64,000 nt of DNA from Chamaelirium japonicum (Eukaryota; Streptophyta; Magnoliopsida; Liliales; Melanthiaceae): the NCBI GenBank assembly GCA_947650365.1, contig OX393550.1, positions 102,326,343 through 102,390,342 on the forward strand, in the 5' to 3' direction. The translations under genes and the position numbers were made by a program. Below, piece by piece: positions 33,629 through 43,622 of this stretch. Position 1 is the stretch's first letter, and each line of letters opens with the position of its first letter. Under the pieces are notes generated by a model that worked only from the letters and a program-made list of their open reading frames with translations, was not told the origin of the DNA and did no database searches.

Positions 33629-34279
33629 ATGGTGAAGGCCAGCACCAACCCACCAAAGGCGGGTGCTGATCGGACAATCGACGTGCTAATCGAAGAAGAA
33701 CAAGAAGTCTCGGTTGCAACCAATCGAAGAAATGTTTATAAGCGACTGGGGCCACAAGGAAGTCATCCGGGAAGCCACAGCAATCGGCAGGACCCACCAT
33801 TCCCGAGGCAACAATCTAGCAAAGAGCACGCCACCCAAGGGGACAACGATCTAACTACATACCAAATTTCGGCTGCTGATTTCCAGCTGTTGAACCTTCT
33901 CAAGAGGAATGCAGCCCTCGAGCAAGAGAGGGATTCCCTAAAGAAGGTAGCTGAAAGAGCGGGGGTTGTGGCCCACAACTCTCTAACTGCTGATGAAGAC
34001 CAACCAAGGACTCGCCCAGCCGTGATTCATCATCTTGAAGAATCACATGTGCCACGTATCGAGAGGCGTCAAGTATCCACACAAGCACCAAGGCAAACGG
34101 TGTGGGATCGCCTCGACGTCAACGGTGCGCCCAACTATTGCGGAGAAGGATCACCTCAGTCAACAGGGTCCACTAGACATTCTATCCCTTCGCACACGAA
34201 AGCAACAGATGCCCGCGAACTGCTCAACCGACTAAGGCATACTGCCGACGTGGGACGCCGCCATCAAGACCGTAGGTAA
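33629..34279 (+). pseudogene. E2 gag, N-terminal part (ends at an in-frame TAA)
   Basis: The ATG at 33629 opens 216 codons ending in TAA at 34277-34279. The next frame (34280-35281) is in the same phase, and its first residues continue the gag homology, so one nonsense codon splits a single gag gene. This part is hydrophilic with a coiled-coil-like ALEQERDSLKKVAERA segment at about residues 98-113. In gypsy elements the region precedes the capsid core. Readthrough cannot be judged from sequence. Confidence 0.85.
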
Positions 34280-35281
34280 CTAATCACCTCGGTGGGGCCA
34301 CTGCATCCCAAGGTTCTTGCAACACCATTTCCTATGGGTTGGCGAACACCGAACCTACCAAAGTTCAACTGCATCCGAGGAGACCCTGCTCTCCATATCC
34401 TAGCCTACAAGCAGGCCTTGACGCCCTACGAATATGAGAACCATGTTCTCTGCCGTATGTTTGTGGGAAGCCTCGAGGGACCTGCCCTCGACTGGTACTA
34501 CACACTGCCTACCGGTACGGTGGCCACATTCAAAGAGTTGGCTGAACTTTTCATGGACCATTATCGGTTAAACTTAAAGCCGAAAAAGAGGCTGGATACA
34601 CTCTACCAGCTGAAGATGGGCTCCGACGAGTCTCTAAGGAGCTTCACGATGAGGTTTCGTAATGAGCATTCTGAGCTCACCGGTCGCTCCTATAATGAGG
34701 AGGCCATCATGCTGGCATTCCAGAATGCTATCCGGCCAGAGCTCCACGTCTACACCGACTTCATCCGACATCCTTCCAATAACTTGGAAGCGATGTTCAA
34801 GCGCGTACAGCGGGAGATAGAGGTGGAAGACAATCAGCGGGCCAGAAGACTACGCGAGCCCCGCGAGTCTCGTGACTCCCGATATAAGAAAGATGATGAA
34901 GCTCCGAATGAAGCACATTACAAGAAGTCTGCCCATGCCGCGTCCGACCAAAAGGTGCAGGCCAAAAGGTACAATGAAGATCCGAAAGCCCCTCCAGCAG
35001 AAAAGAGGCGAACTCCAAGAGAGCAAAGGGTATTCACTGAGCTGAATACCTCCATTGAAGACATCTTCGCATACTTGCAGAACGAGCCCTTTTGCAAGTG
35101 GCCACAGCCGCTCCCTCCAAATTCCGACCAGGCGGAAGATACGACAGCCTACTGTGAGTTTCATCACAGCCATGGCCACCCAACCTCTACATGTCGGAAG
35201 CTAAAGCATCACATCGAAGACCTGATCCAAGAAGGGCGGCTCGATGGCTACCTCGCTAATAAGGAACCAGGTCGAGAGTAG
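34280..35281 (+). CDS. E2 gag, capsid core and C-terminal knuckle
   Basis: This frame is open without an ATG (first GTG 34292), in phase with 33629-34279. It contains the plant retrotransposon gag domain: PNLPKFNCIRGDPALHI, CRMFVGSLEGPALDWYYTLP, FMDHYRLNLKPKKRLDTLYQ, MGSDESLRSFTMRF and MLAFQNAIRPELHVYTDFIR. A basic region follows, then FTELNTSIEDIFAYLQNEPF and a zinc-knuckle-like CEFHHSHGHPTSTC. The product would form the particle that packages element RNA. The gene ends at 35281 with no protease downstream. An upstream in-frame stop makes it doubtful that this copy is expressed intact. Confidence 0.88.
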   Translation, partial: LITSVGPLHPKVLATPFPMGWRTPNLPKFNCIRGDPALHILAYKQALTPYEYENHVLCRMFVGSLEGPALDWYYTLPTGTVATFKELAELFMDHYRLNLKPKKRLDTLYQLKMGSDESLRSFTMRFRNEHSELTGRSYNEEAIMLAFQNAIRPELHVYTDFIRHPSNNLEAMFKRVQREIEVEDNQRARRLREPRESRDSRYKKDDEAPNEAHYKKSAHAASDQKVQAKRYNEDPKAPPAEKRRTPREQRVFTELNTSIEDIFAYLQNEPFCKWPQPLPPNSDQAEDTTAYCEFHHSHGHPTSTCRKLKHHIEDLIQEGRLDGYLANKEPGRE

Positions 35282-35389
35282 GAGAGGCTGCAGCAGTGGA
35301 GAAAAGAAAGTCAATGTAATACGTGGATGCGTAATCGTAACGTCCGCGGGGCAACCTCTGAAAAAGTGTAACTGCAACTTTGTTATATC

Positions 35390-35395
35390 AATAAA
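35390..35395 (+). terminator. Possible polyadenylation signal after E2 gag
   Basis: AATAAA lies about 110 bp after the gag stop and before the tandem arrays. It could end a gag-only mRNA; this is only suggestive because the motif is common in AT-rich DNA. Confidence 0.35.
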
Positions 35396-35454
35396 GTGTC
35401 TTTTTTTCTCAAAATCAAATCTCTCGAAGTTCGATTCCACCATATTAAGGCAAA

Positions 35455-36010
35455 AAAAAAAGCTCCTGGCAAACCAGGTCAACGAAAGACCCTCGATTCC
35501 GCCCATTCAAGTCGGAAGCTCGAAGGTAATTAAGTCGGCTACACCATCTCGAGGCTAAAGATCGATAAAAAGGCTCCTAGCAACCCAGGTCAACCAAAGA
35601 CCTTCGACTCCGCCCGTTCAAGTCGGAAGCTCGAAGGCAATTCGGCTACGCCCTCTCGAGGCTAAAGTCCGATAAAAAGGCTCCTGGCAACCCAGGTCAA
35701 CCAAAGACCTTTGATTCCGCCCATTCAAGTCGAAAGCTCGAAGGCAATTCGGCTACGCCCTCTCGAGGCTAAAGTCCGATAAAAAGGCTCCTGGCAAACC
35801 AGATCAACCAAAGACCTTTGATTCCGCCCATTCAAGTCGGAAGCTCGAAGGTAAGTCGGCTACGCCCTCTCGAGGCTAAAGACCGATAAAAAGGCTCCTG
35901 GCAACCCAGGTCAACCAAAGACCTTCGATTCCGCCCATTCAAGTTGGAAGCTCGAAGGCAATTCGGCTACACCCTCTCAAGGCGAAAGTCAGATAAAAAT
36001 GCTCCTGACA
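35455..36010 (+). repeat. 107-bp tandem array of E2 (about 5 copies)
   Basis: Same unit as E1 1010-2215 (GGCTCCTGGCAAC, TCAAGTCGGAAGCTCGAAGG) with more sequence variation and fewer copies. Confidence 0.92.
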
Positions 36011-36126
36011 ATCCAAGTCAAGCTAAATTATCAACTAGACTCATCCGAGGCGATGAGAATAAGTCCAAGGCAGGCGTCGTCGCTTTGACATGCACCAAGT
36101 TCAAGGAGACATCCTTGACATTCGAA

Positions 36127-36930
36127 GACAAAGTCCAAGGCGACCAATGCCTCGGCACTCTACAAGCCCAAGGCCCAGCCCTTGGCATTCGAAGACAAAG
36201 TCCGAGGCGACCAATGCCTCGGCACTCTACAAGCCCAAGGCCCGGTCCTTGGCACACGAAGACAAAGTCCGAGGCGACCAACGCCTCGGCACTCTACAAG
36301 CCCAAGGCCCAGCCCTTGGCATTCGAAGACAAAGTCTGAGGCGACCAATGCCTCGGCACTCTACAAGCCCAAGGCCCAGCCCTTGGCGTTCGAAGATAAA
36401 GTCCGAGGCGACCAATGTCTCGGCACTCTACAAGCCCAAGGCCCAGTCCTTGGCACACGAAGACAAAGTCCGAGGCGACCGACGCCTCGACACTCTACAA
36501 GCCCAAGGCCCAGCCCTTGGCATTCGAGGACAAAGTCTGAGGCGACCAATGCCTCGGCACTCTACAAGCCCAAGGCCCAGCCCTTGGCATTCGAAGACAA
36601 AGTTCGAGGCGACTAATGCCTCGGTACTCTACAAGCCCAAGGCCCAACCCTTGACACTCGAAGACAAAGTCCGAGGTGACCAATGCCTCGGCACTCTACA
36701 AGCCCAAGGCCCAGCCCTTGGCACTCGAATACAAAGTCCGAGGCGACCAGCGCCTCGGCACTCTACAAGCCCAAGGCCCAGCCCTTGGCACTTGAAGACA
36801 ACGTTCGAGACGACCAACGCCTTGGCACTCTACAAGCCCAAGGCCCAGCCCTTGGCATTCGAAGACAAAGTCCGAGACGTCGTCACCGACGTATTGGCAT
36901 TCGATCAAAAGTCCAAACTTAGTCTTGTCA
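36127..36930 (+). repeat. 67-bp tandem array of E2 (12 unit starts)
   Basis: Starts recur exactly every 67 bp from 36127 to 36864. Each unit has the CGAGGCG..CGCCTCG and CCAAGG..CCTTGG inverted repeats. Because 67 is not a multiple of 3, a frame passes through all three phases; none of the phases holds a stop in most units, giving a 297-codon open frame at 36090-36983 (GTLQAQGPALGIRRQSPRRP-type repeats). No known protein resembles it, so it is listed as a repeat. Confidence 0.93.
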
Positions 36931-37364
36931 CTCGGGTCCAAGCATCAGATTGTCACTGGCCATCACCTTTTTTCGACGACTAACGGTTCCAAACCGATCA
37001 GGGGGTGGTTGGTCTGACTCTGTCAGTGCGTGTCTCCACACTGGTGCAGTCGACGGTGGGTGACACGGGATAAAATGGTGCTTCCTTGATCCTGGCCAAG
37101 TCAACACCCTCACGTGACCGTAGTACCTGGTGAATACAGTAACCTGGTGCGGTAATACATTGGGTGAAGACCGGCTGGCCATCATGCGGCATCATCCTAG
37201 ATTATCTCTAAGAAACCCCCTCAAATATAGCATTGTCTCTCGCCGACATCCTCGCGCACCAACGTTTCACCGAAAAAGTGTCGGTTTCAAATGGGGCTGA
37301 AATTCGAAAAATACACTATTTTCAATACCGACACTTTTTAGCCTCTTCTAGCAGCCCCAATAAT

Positions 37365-38015
37365 GGGGTGTCGGCATCAACCAGCAGCCCCCCCTCGATT
37401 TCGCACAAAAACCGAGTGGGGAAGGGATGACGGCACACCATCAGCAACACGCACCTCGGTTTCGTCAGAAAATCGAGAGGGGGTGTGTGTCGGCATCAAC
37501 AAGCAACCCCCCCTTGGTTTCGCACAAAAACCGAGTGGGGGGGGGGGGTGACGGCACACCCCTCGGTTTCGTCAGAAAACTGAGAGGGGGTGTGTGTTGG
37601 CATCAACAAGCAACCCCCCCTCGGTTTCGCACAAAAACCGAGTGGGGAGGGGGTGACGACACACCATCAGCACACCCCTCGGTTTCGTCAGAAAATCGAG
37701 AGGGGGTATGTGTTGGCATCAACAAGCAGCCCCCCCTCAGTTTCGCACAAAAACCGAGTGGGGAAGGGACGACGGCACACCATCAGCAACACACCCCGGC
37801 CTCGGTTTCGTCAGAAAACCGAGAGGGGGTGTGTGTCGGCATCAACAAGCAACCCCCCTCGGTTTCGCACAAAAAACCGAGTGGGAAGGGGGTGACAGCA
37901 CACCATCAGCAGCCCACCCCTCGTTTTCGACGGAAAACCGAGAGGGGGGGTGTACGGCATCAATATCAACCCACCCCTTGGTTTCGTCAGAAAACCGAGG
38001 GGGGGGGGGTGCTCG
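37365..38015 (+). repeat. ~120-bp tandem array with CTCGGTTT hairpins (E2)
   Basis: Counterpart of E1 3570-4830 with fewer units and a run of ten G near 37540. Confidence 0.88.
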
Positions 38016-38700
38016 ACGTCATCCAAACTTATTAGTCAATCCAATTCAAGTGGCATTCGCACACAAGGATCAGCCAAAGACGAAGAGTTATCTTCCATTG
38101 GGTAGGTTGAATAGCATCTCCACCAAACCTATTGAGTTGGCTGTACAAACTTCACAAGCAAAATTCCTCCTTCTTATCTGGGGGTGGACTCGTGGTAACC
38201 GCCGCGTCATCGCTAGGGCCCGACTGCAGTCCCTAGTGAATACAGTAACTAGGAGCAATTGGGTGTCGAACAGAGACGGATGAGTTACCACGTATCGATG
38301 CCTCTCCAAGACGCGCGTAGGACACTCGGTCAATGCGTTCTTTAGAGTCATCTCTTTATGAAGGTGATTACCGGAAAAGTTACTCGTCAAGGTGTATGAT
38401 GTTTCACGTCCACTTTGACCGGTTTTTCGGCGCCTACACAATGACATCTTATACACATTCAGCCAACACGTGTATGAAAAGTTATGGCTGTCAGAGGTTT
38501 TCGAGAGCCTTATCTCCGAAGCTGAGCAACGGAAAAGTTATACGTCAAGGTGAACTATATTTCACGTCTACCTTGATCAGTTTTTCGACGCCGACGCAAT
38601 GGCGCCTTATACGCATCGATCCGATGCTCGTATGAAAAGTTATGATTGTCGGAAGTTTTCGAGACATTTCTTCCTGAAGACCAACTTCGGAGAAGTTACA
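38016..38700 (+). repeat. E2 spacer with 158-bp direct repeat
   Basis: CGGAAAAGTTA-type starts at 38372, 38530 and 38687; otherwise a non-coding match to E1 4831-5520. Confidence 0.7.
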
Positions 38701-39555
38701 CGGCAGCGACGGTCACACTGACGCCTTCAACCTGGTTCACTATGCGACCAACTCGCAGCAGGCCAAACACTGCGCATAAGAGAAGAACTCATGCCTCTCC
38801 TCGCGAGCATGGGTACTTGGCGGCAGCGGGTCGGAATGGGGACAAGGGGTTGGATGAACCAAACCCCCCTCCTACACGCTCTCCTCACACATACCTCATG
38901 CACACGCTACTCCTTGCAGCCAACAGAGACAACCCGGGGTGGGGTCGAACGAACCAAATGTCCCTCCTTCTCCGCACGTCCACCTTGCAGCCGACAGAGA
39001 CAACCCGGCGTGGGGTCGGACGAGCCAAACGCTCTCCCCCCCACAACGCGTGTCTCCTCCAAGCCCGTGTGTATCTCGCAGCAGAGAAGAGAGAGAGGGT
39101 CGGACGTACCGATCCCCCCTTCTCACGCTCCGCCTCGCAGCAGCTGAAGGCCCCCCCTCTCACGTGTTCCTCTCACCGAAAGCAAAGAAGGAAAGAGAGA
39201 GAGGTGCGCCGCCCGTCTGACACACCGAACCCGCGCTCCGCTCCAGCCCGATGGCATGCTGCCGCTGCTGCTGCTCTCCCTCCTGAAGCCTGGTCCGATC
39301 GCCCATCACTCGCCGCCCATCTGACACGCCAGACCCCGTGCTCCGCTCCGACTCGATCGCCTGCTGGCGCAGCTGCTCTCTCTCTTGAAGCTCGGTCCGA
39401 TTGCCCCGCGCTCGATGCCCGGCCACCGCTGGCCACCTCTGCACCCCGCGCCCGTGCCCACCTCTTTGCACCCTGATCCGGACCGGCGGTATCACAGTGA
39501 TGTAGAGAGAGAGAACTGGGTACTGCCAAATTTATAAATGGATATAGGGAACCAT
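38701..39555 (+). other. GC-rich leader of E2 upstream of the captured fragment
   Basis: Diverged counterpart of E1 5521-6514. It contains an imperfect repeat of a ~65-bp segment (CTTGCAGCCRACAGAGACAA, then GTCGGACGAGCC) and a (CTG)n stretch near 39265. No gene is recognised. Confidence 0.5.
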
Positions 39556-39560
39556 CAAGG

Positions 39561-40000
39561 TTGAGCTCGTCGGAGCCCATGATGATGGGGCCCAATTCTT
39601 ACGGAGGTGGTGTTCCAAACAGTTCGATGTCAATGGTGATGCCGGGTTCGGCGGGAATGATTCCGGGCATGCACCCCTCTTTCAACCACATGGTGTCTTC
39701 CTCGTCGAAGTTGATAGACACTCCCAGCTCTTTGTACCAGGGAGGGCCGAGCGGTGCGCTTAACATCGGGGAGACGGTGAAGAAGAAGAGAGGGAGGCCG
39801 AGGAAATATGGGCCGGATGGGAGCATGGCCTTGGCTTTATCGCCTCTTTCTCCTCCTTCTGGGTGCTCTAACAGTACGATGTCGGAACCATCGCCTAAGC
39901 GACGAGGCCGCCCTCCTGGATCGGGGAAGAAGCAGCAACTTGATGCCCTGGGCTCACTAGGGATTGCTTTTACTCCACAACTTATCACTGTTAAAGCCGA
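39561..40000 (+). pseudogene. Captured 5' coding fragment of an AT-hook (AHL) nuclear protein
   Basis: The frame gives about 147 residues matching the N-terminal half of plant AHL proteins, which bind AT-rich DNA at nuclear matrix regions and regulate growth genes. Two AT-hooks are visible: KKKRGRPRKYGPDG (RGRP core at residues 77-80) and KRRGRPPGSGKKQQLDALGS (RGRP 115-118). The start of the PPC domain follows as FTPQLITVKAE, where the match stops and a GA tract begins. The likely start codon reads TTG instead of ATG; the next ATG is codon 7. The rest of the PPC domain, needed for trimer formation, is missing. It sits inside E2 in sense orientation, in the slot that holds the SHMT fragment in E1. 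Confidence 0.92.
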
Positions 40001-40215
40001 AGAGGAAAGAGAGAGAGAGAAAGGAAAGAGAGAGAGAGAGAGAAAGGAAAGAGAGACAGAGGGTCCAGGAGGACTTGTGTGGAAAAGGTTTCATCCGTTG
40101 GGTACCATGGGACGGCTGTGATGCAGCCGGACTCCCCTTCCGCCAAAAAAAATAAGGAAAGAGAGAAGCAAAGAATGGAAAGAGAGAAAGAAAGAAAGGA
40201 AAAGAAAAAAGCTTT
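40001..40215 (+). other. Purine-rich tracts of E2 after the captured fragment
   Basis: GAGAGAAAGGAAAGAGAG tracts at 40005-40060 and 40145-40215 match E1 6990-7075 and 7370-7455. The ~90 bp between them (GGTCCAGGAGGACTTGTGTG..) is unlike the longer unique stretch of E1. Confidence 0.65.
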
Positions 40216-40229
40216 TCTTTTACCAAAAG

Positions 40230-40530
40230 GCTCTCGGTATGCTCTTGGTACCCACTCGGTATGCTCTCGGTATGCTCTCGGTACCCACTCGGTATGCTCT
40301 CGGTACCCTCTCGGTCGAAAAACACACTGTTTTTTCGGAAACACACCCTTGCAAAACCGAGACTTTTTGGCTTGCACCAAAAGGGTCTCGGTACCCACCC
40401 GGTATGCTCTCGGTACCCACTCGGTACGCACTCGGTACCCTCTCGGTATCCACTCGGTCGGAAAACGCACTGTTTTTTCGGAAACACCCCCTCGCAAAAC
40501 CGAGACTTTTTGGCTCGCGCCAAAAAGGGT
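40230..40530 (+). repeat. 11-bp tandem array near the E2 3' end
   Basis: Runs of CTCTCGGTAYS and CACTCGGTAYS units with the same interspersed CGGAAACAC..CCGAGACTTTTTGGCT segments as E1 7470-7760. Confidence 0.88.
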
Positions 40531-40658
40531 CTCGGCATCGGCGGAAGAAGGCTCTGCTAATACGAACCGTGGCACCGACAACCCTCGCCAACCGCGCCAG
40601 GATCCTAAAGCGTTTGCACCTTGGAATCCCAGCCGACCCAGGGGGTCCTGACCCGACT

Positions 40659-40671
40659 GGGAGGGGGTAAC
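40659..40671 (+). other. Polypurine tract of E2
   Basis: GGGAGGGGGTAAC directly precedes the 3' LTR. Confidence 0.75.
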
Positions 40672-41272
40672 TGTGGGTGCAAAAATTGTACCGGACCAGA
40701 TCAGAGCAGCATGGGCCCGCGCAACGGCCCAAATGGGTAAGCCCGCCTGGGCTCACATGGGCCCACTCTACGAGGCTCGTAGATCAAGCCCTACCCCTTA
40801 TTGGGCCCGAACAACGGCCCAATAAGGGCCCAGCAAGAAGGCCCAGAACCAGTGCCACGTCATCAGCGCCACGTCATCACTACCATATCGGGCACGTGCC
40901 TACGCTATAAAAGAACCCCCAAGGCATCCAGTAAGGGGGTTGGTCATTCAATCAGTGGAAGAGAGGATCCAGAGCTAGAGCTTACTTCTCTCATCCTAGT
41001 TTCTTTTCTTGTTGCTCCGTGCAACCCCCACTGTAAAGAGCTTCTCTTGGCCTGTCGAGAGAACGCTCAACCCTTTATATTCATATTATAGTGAAGATCA
41101 GGTGGCACCTCTCGCCCGGAGACGTAGGTCGTAAGACCGAACTTCGACAACAACTCCACGTGTCAATCCTATCTCCCTACTTTCTAATCTCTAATTCTAC
41201 AAACAATCCAATTCAATCAAGGCTGTGGGGTGGGGGTTCCCGATCAAGGCGGCTCGGAAATTTCCCCCCACA
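40672..41272 (+). repeat. 3' LTR of E2 (601 bp)
   Basis: TGTGGG..CCCACA; TATA box at 40906; about seven differences from the 5' copy. Confidence 0.95.
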
Positions 41273-41503
41273 GATACCACCGGGGTCGTCGTATCTCTAG
41301 GAGCGTTTGCTGGGAGTTCTGTACGTGAAGGACAATTACGTTCTTAGGAAAGCATCTAGCGTGCTTCGATCCCGGACCACTTCTTTCTCTTTTCCCTTGT
41401 TAATTTTATTTGTATATATATTTATGTATTTACTTGCAACAATAGTTTTAGATCTGAAAATAGATATCATAAAAATCCTAGTTTTAAAGAAAAATATCCA
41501 ACA
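41273..41503 (+). repeat. Target duplication of E2 (right) and dispersed repeat R, copy 1, last piece
   Basis: GATAC at 41273-41277 is the duplicated target. The following sequence is colinear with 43918-44135: CACCGGGGTCGT, CAATTACGTTCTTAGGA, GCTTCGATCCC, CACTTCTTTCTCTTT, ending TATCCAACA. Together with 32393-32888 it restores one continuous repeat when E2 is removed. Confidence 0.88.
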
Positions 41504-43094
41504 ATTTAAGAACGTAATTATAAATATGACTTGTTATTAATTTTTCTAAAACTAATTTGTTGTGTGATTGCGAGGAACATCCATTATTGAAGCCGTCGAA
41601 TGTTTGTCGGGAAATCGATTCCAAGTCCCACGTTATGGTCTAAAGACTTTCTAAGGGTCAAGGTATTTTACTATCCAGGTTCGCCGTATTTAACCGTAGT
41701 GACTTAATATAGTTCGGCTTACATGGTCATAGGTTTTGGTTCACCAAATCAGGACCTGTCCACTGCTTTACTCAATTGAGCCATACTATTATTTTGGGTT
41801 CAAACCAAATATCTAAATGGTTTTGGTAAAACACGTCCCTAAGGACCATAATCCAAATGGGGGATTAGGATGTCTGGACTGCTAGACAGGTTAGTTAGGC
41901 TCAATTCGGTGTGAGGTGGTGCACACCACGCTGCACTTAAGCAAAACATACCACTAGGCCAATAGCCCTTTGTTCATGTATAGAGTCTAGGGGTAATATG
42001 GTAATCCAATAAGAAGGTTGGATTTTAATTTAGGGCTAATATGTGTAAGGTCCCTGAAAAAGAGATCGGTTTAGCCTAATGATATACAAGAGATTAGTTT
42101 AGCCTAAGCCCCTGCCTTCTGATGATAAACCTGACACTAAACCCACCCCCCCCCCCCCCCCCTCCCCCCCCCCCCCCCCTCCCCCCCCCCCCCCCTCTCT
42201 CTCTCCCGGTGACCTCTAGACCCCGGCGGCCTCGCAACCTCGGCGGCTCGACCTCCCGACCCCGGCGACCACCCGACTTTGGCGAGCTCAACCTCCGGCG
42301 GCAGCGGGCTCGACCTCCCGACCCCGGCGAGCTAGACCACCCGACCCCCGCGAGCTTGACCTCGGGCGGCGGCGGGGATTCAGTTAGGTCTAGGGTTCAT
42401 CCCATGGCCTGTAGATTAGGTCCGGCCGGCTGGGAGGGGGGTTCAGTTAGGTCCGACGGCGCGGGGGGGGGGGGGGATTTGGTTAGGTCCGACGGCGGCA
42501 GGGGAGGGGGGGGTGGTTCACTGGTTTGGTCGCATTTCAAAGAAAATTTGAAATGCTATGGAGGGCAATTCCGTCGACAACATTTCAAGGGACTTGGGCT
42601 TAACCGATCTCTTGGTGAGGAACCTCTCACTAAGTCCCCCTTTAATTTAAACCAACTCATTCCCTTTGTTTTCCTTAGTACCGCCAGGACTCAAGAGTCC
42701 TAATCCCTTGGCCCCAGCCCTGCCGGATTACTTGCCACCTCCGGCCGGCTCCCTAAAGCCGGTGTGCCCTGCAGAGCTGCGACGTGCACCATGTTGGCGT
42801 TCATCGTCGAGCCACGACCCTTGGAGATGGCTGCCACCCTGACAAAATCGCCGGAGTTGATGAGTGCCTACTGTTCGGATCCAACTTGTCTCGCCACTAC
42901 CGGCACTGATCGACAATCGCCTGTCATTGCACTTCAGGCTCTCGATCGGGCGCCGCAGATTGCTGGAGTCCATGCTCGGCCTATGCATAGCCATGGGATG
43001 CCACCGACGGGTTTGGGATGCAGATCATCGAGCGTTAGTCAATGATTTGTGTAAAATTGATCCGGTGATTGAATCATCAAGGATGATAATTGCT
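41504..43094. other. Intergenic; C-rich low-complexity block
   Basis: 42145-42197 is almost pure C. 42200-42520 has GC-rich repeats of CTCGACCTCCCGACCCCGGC type. Frames at 42122-42703 and 42764-43045 are Pro-rich or featureless, with no domain recognised. Confidence 0.5.
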
Positions 43095-43620
43095 TGTAGT
43101 TATTTATACCTCAAGGCCCCCTTAACCCTAGCAAATAGTTAATAATAATTAGGTAAAAAACTATAAGTTATCTATAGATGGTTGGTACTAGCCCTTACTC
43201 TTACTTGTACTCCAGTGCCAGGTGAGTGGAGTGAGGTTTCTTGCTCTCCCACATAGGCTTAAGCACTCGTACCCCCATAGTTTGGATTCTGCCAGCGTGT
43301 AGTAGCACCCGAGTGCTATACATACTGTGATAGTAGCCTTCTCGTAGGTTGAGTTTTTTCGTTGGAAAGGTTTTTTTCACAAACATATAAAAAGAAAAAC
43401 ATATTTTAAATTTTCAAAAATAATAAAGTAGTCCATCTATTGTCGAGGGATCAGAGTAAGGTAGTTCCCTTAGTCACTTAGTGTCTTGAGTGTTACAGTT
43501 GGGCAGTCCTTTTGATTTTTCTCAGCATAAGAAATTTTAAGATTTATAGATTTAACTCTCTCTCTCTCTCTCATTAGTTTAGAGCGGGTGAGATCTCCAA
43601 CCCTGTTTCAATAGACTTAA
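43095..43620. repeat. Second copy of the 25190-25740 dispersed repeat
   Basis: Colinear match in the same orientation with scattered substitutions and small indels; it abuts repeat R copy 2. Confidence 0.8.
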
Positions 43621-43622
43621 TC

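Larger units (their letters stand above)
32889..41272 (+). mobile_element. E2: complete non-autonomous gag-only LTR retrotransposon carrying an AHL fragment
   Basis: LTRs at 32889-33488 and 40672-41272 flank an 8.38-kb element bordered by the 5-bp duplication GATAC. Order: LTR, primer site, gag (with one in-frame TAA), AATAAA, 107-bp array, 67-bp array, ~120-bp array, 158-bp repeat, GC-rich leader, AT-hook gene fragment, GA tract, 11-bp array, polypurine tract, LTR. No protease, reverse transcriptase or integrase is encoded. About seven LTR differences in 600 bp by hand count indicate a fairly recent insertion. TR-GAG/LARD-type, Tat-like gypsy relative. E1 shares the plan but holds a different captured gene. 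Confidence 0.95.

Noticed and set aside
36090..36983. 297-codon frame across the 67-bp array as a real protein
   Set aside because: The frame is open because the unit lacks stops in all phases; no known family, and it is broken in E1. Kept only as an observation.
42122..42703. 193-codon Pro-rich plus-strand frame
   Set aside because: Starts in a C homopolymer and GC repeats; no domain.
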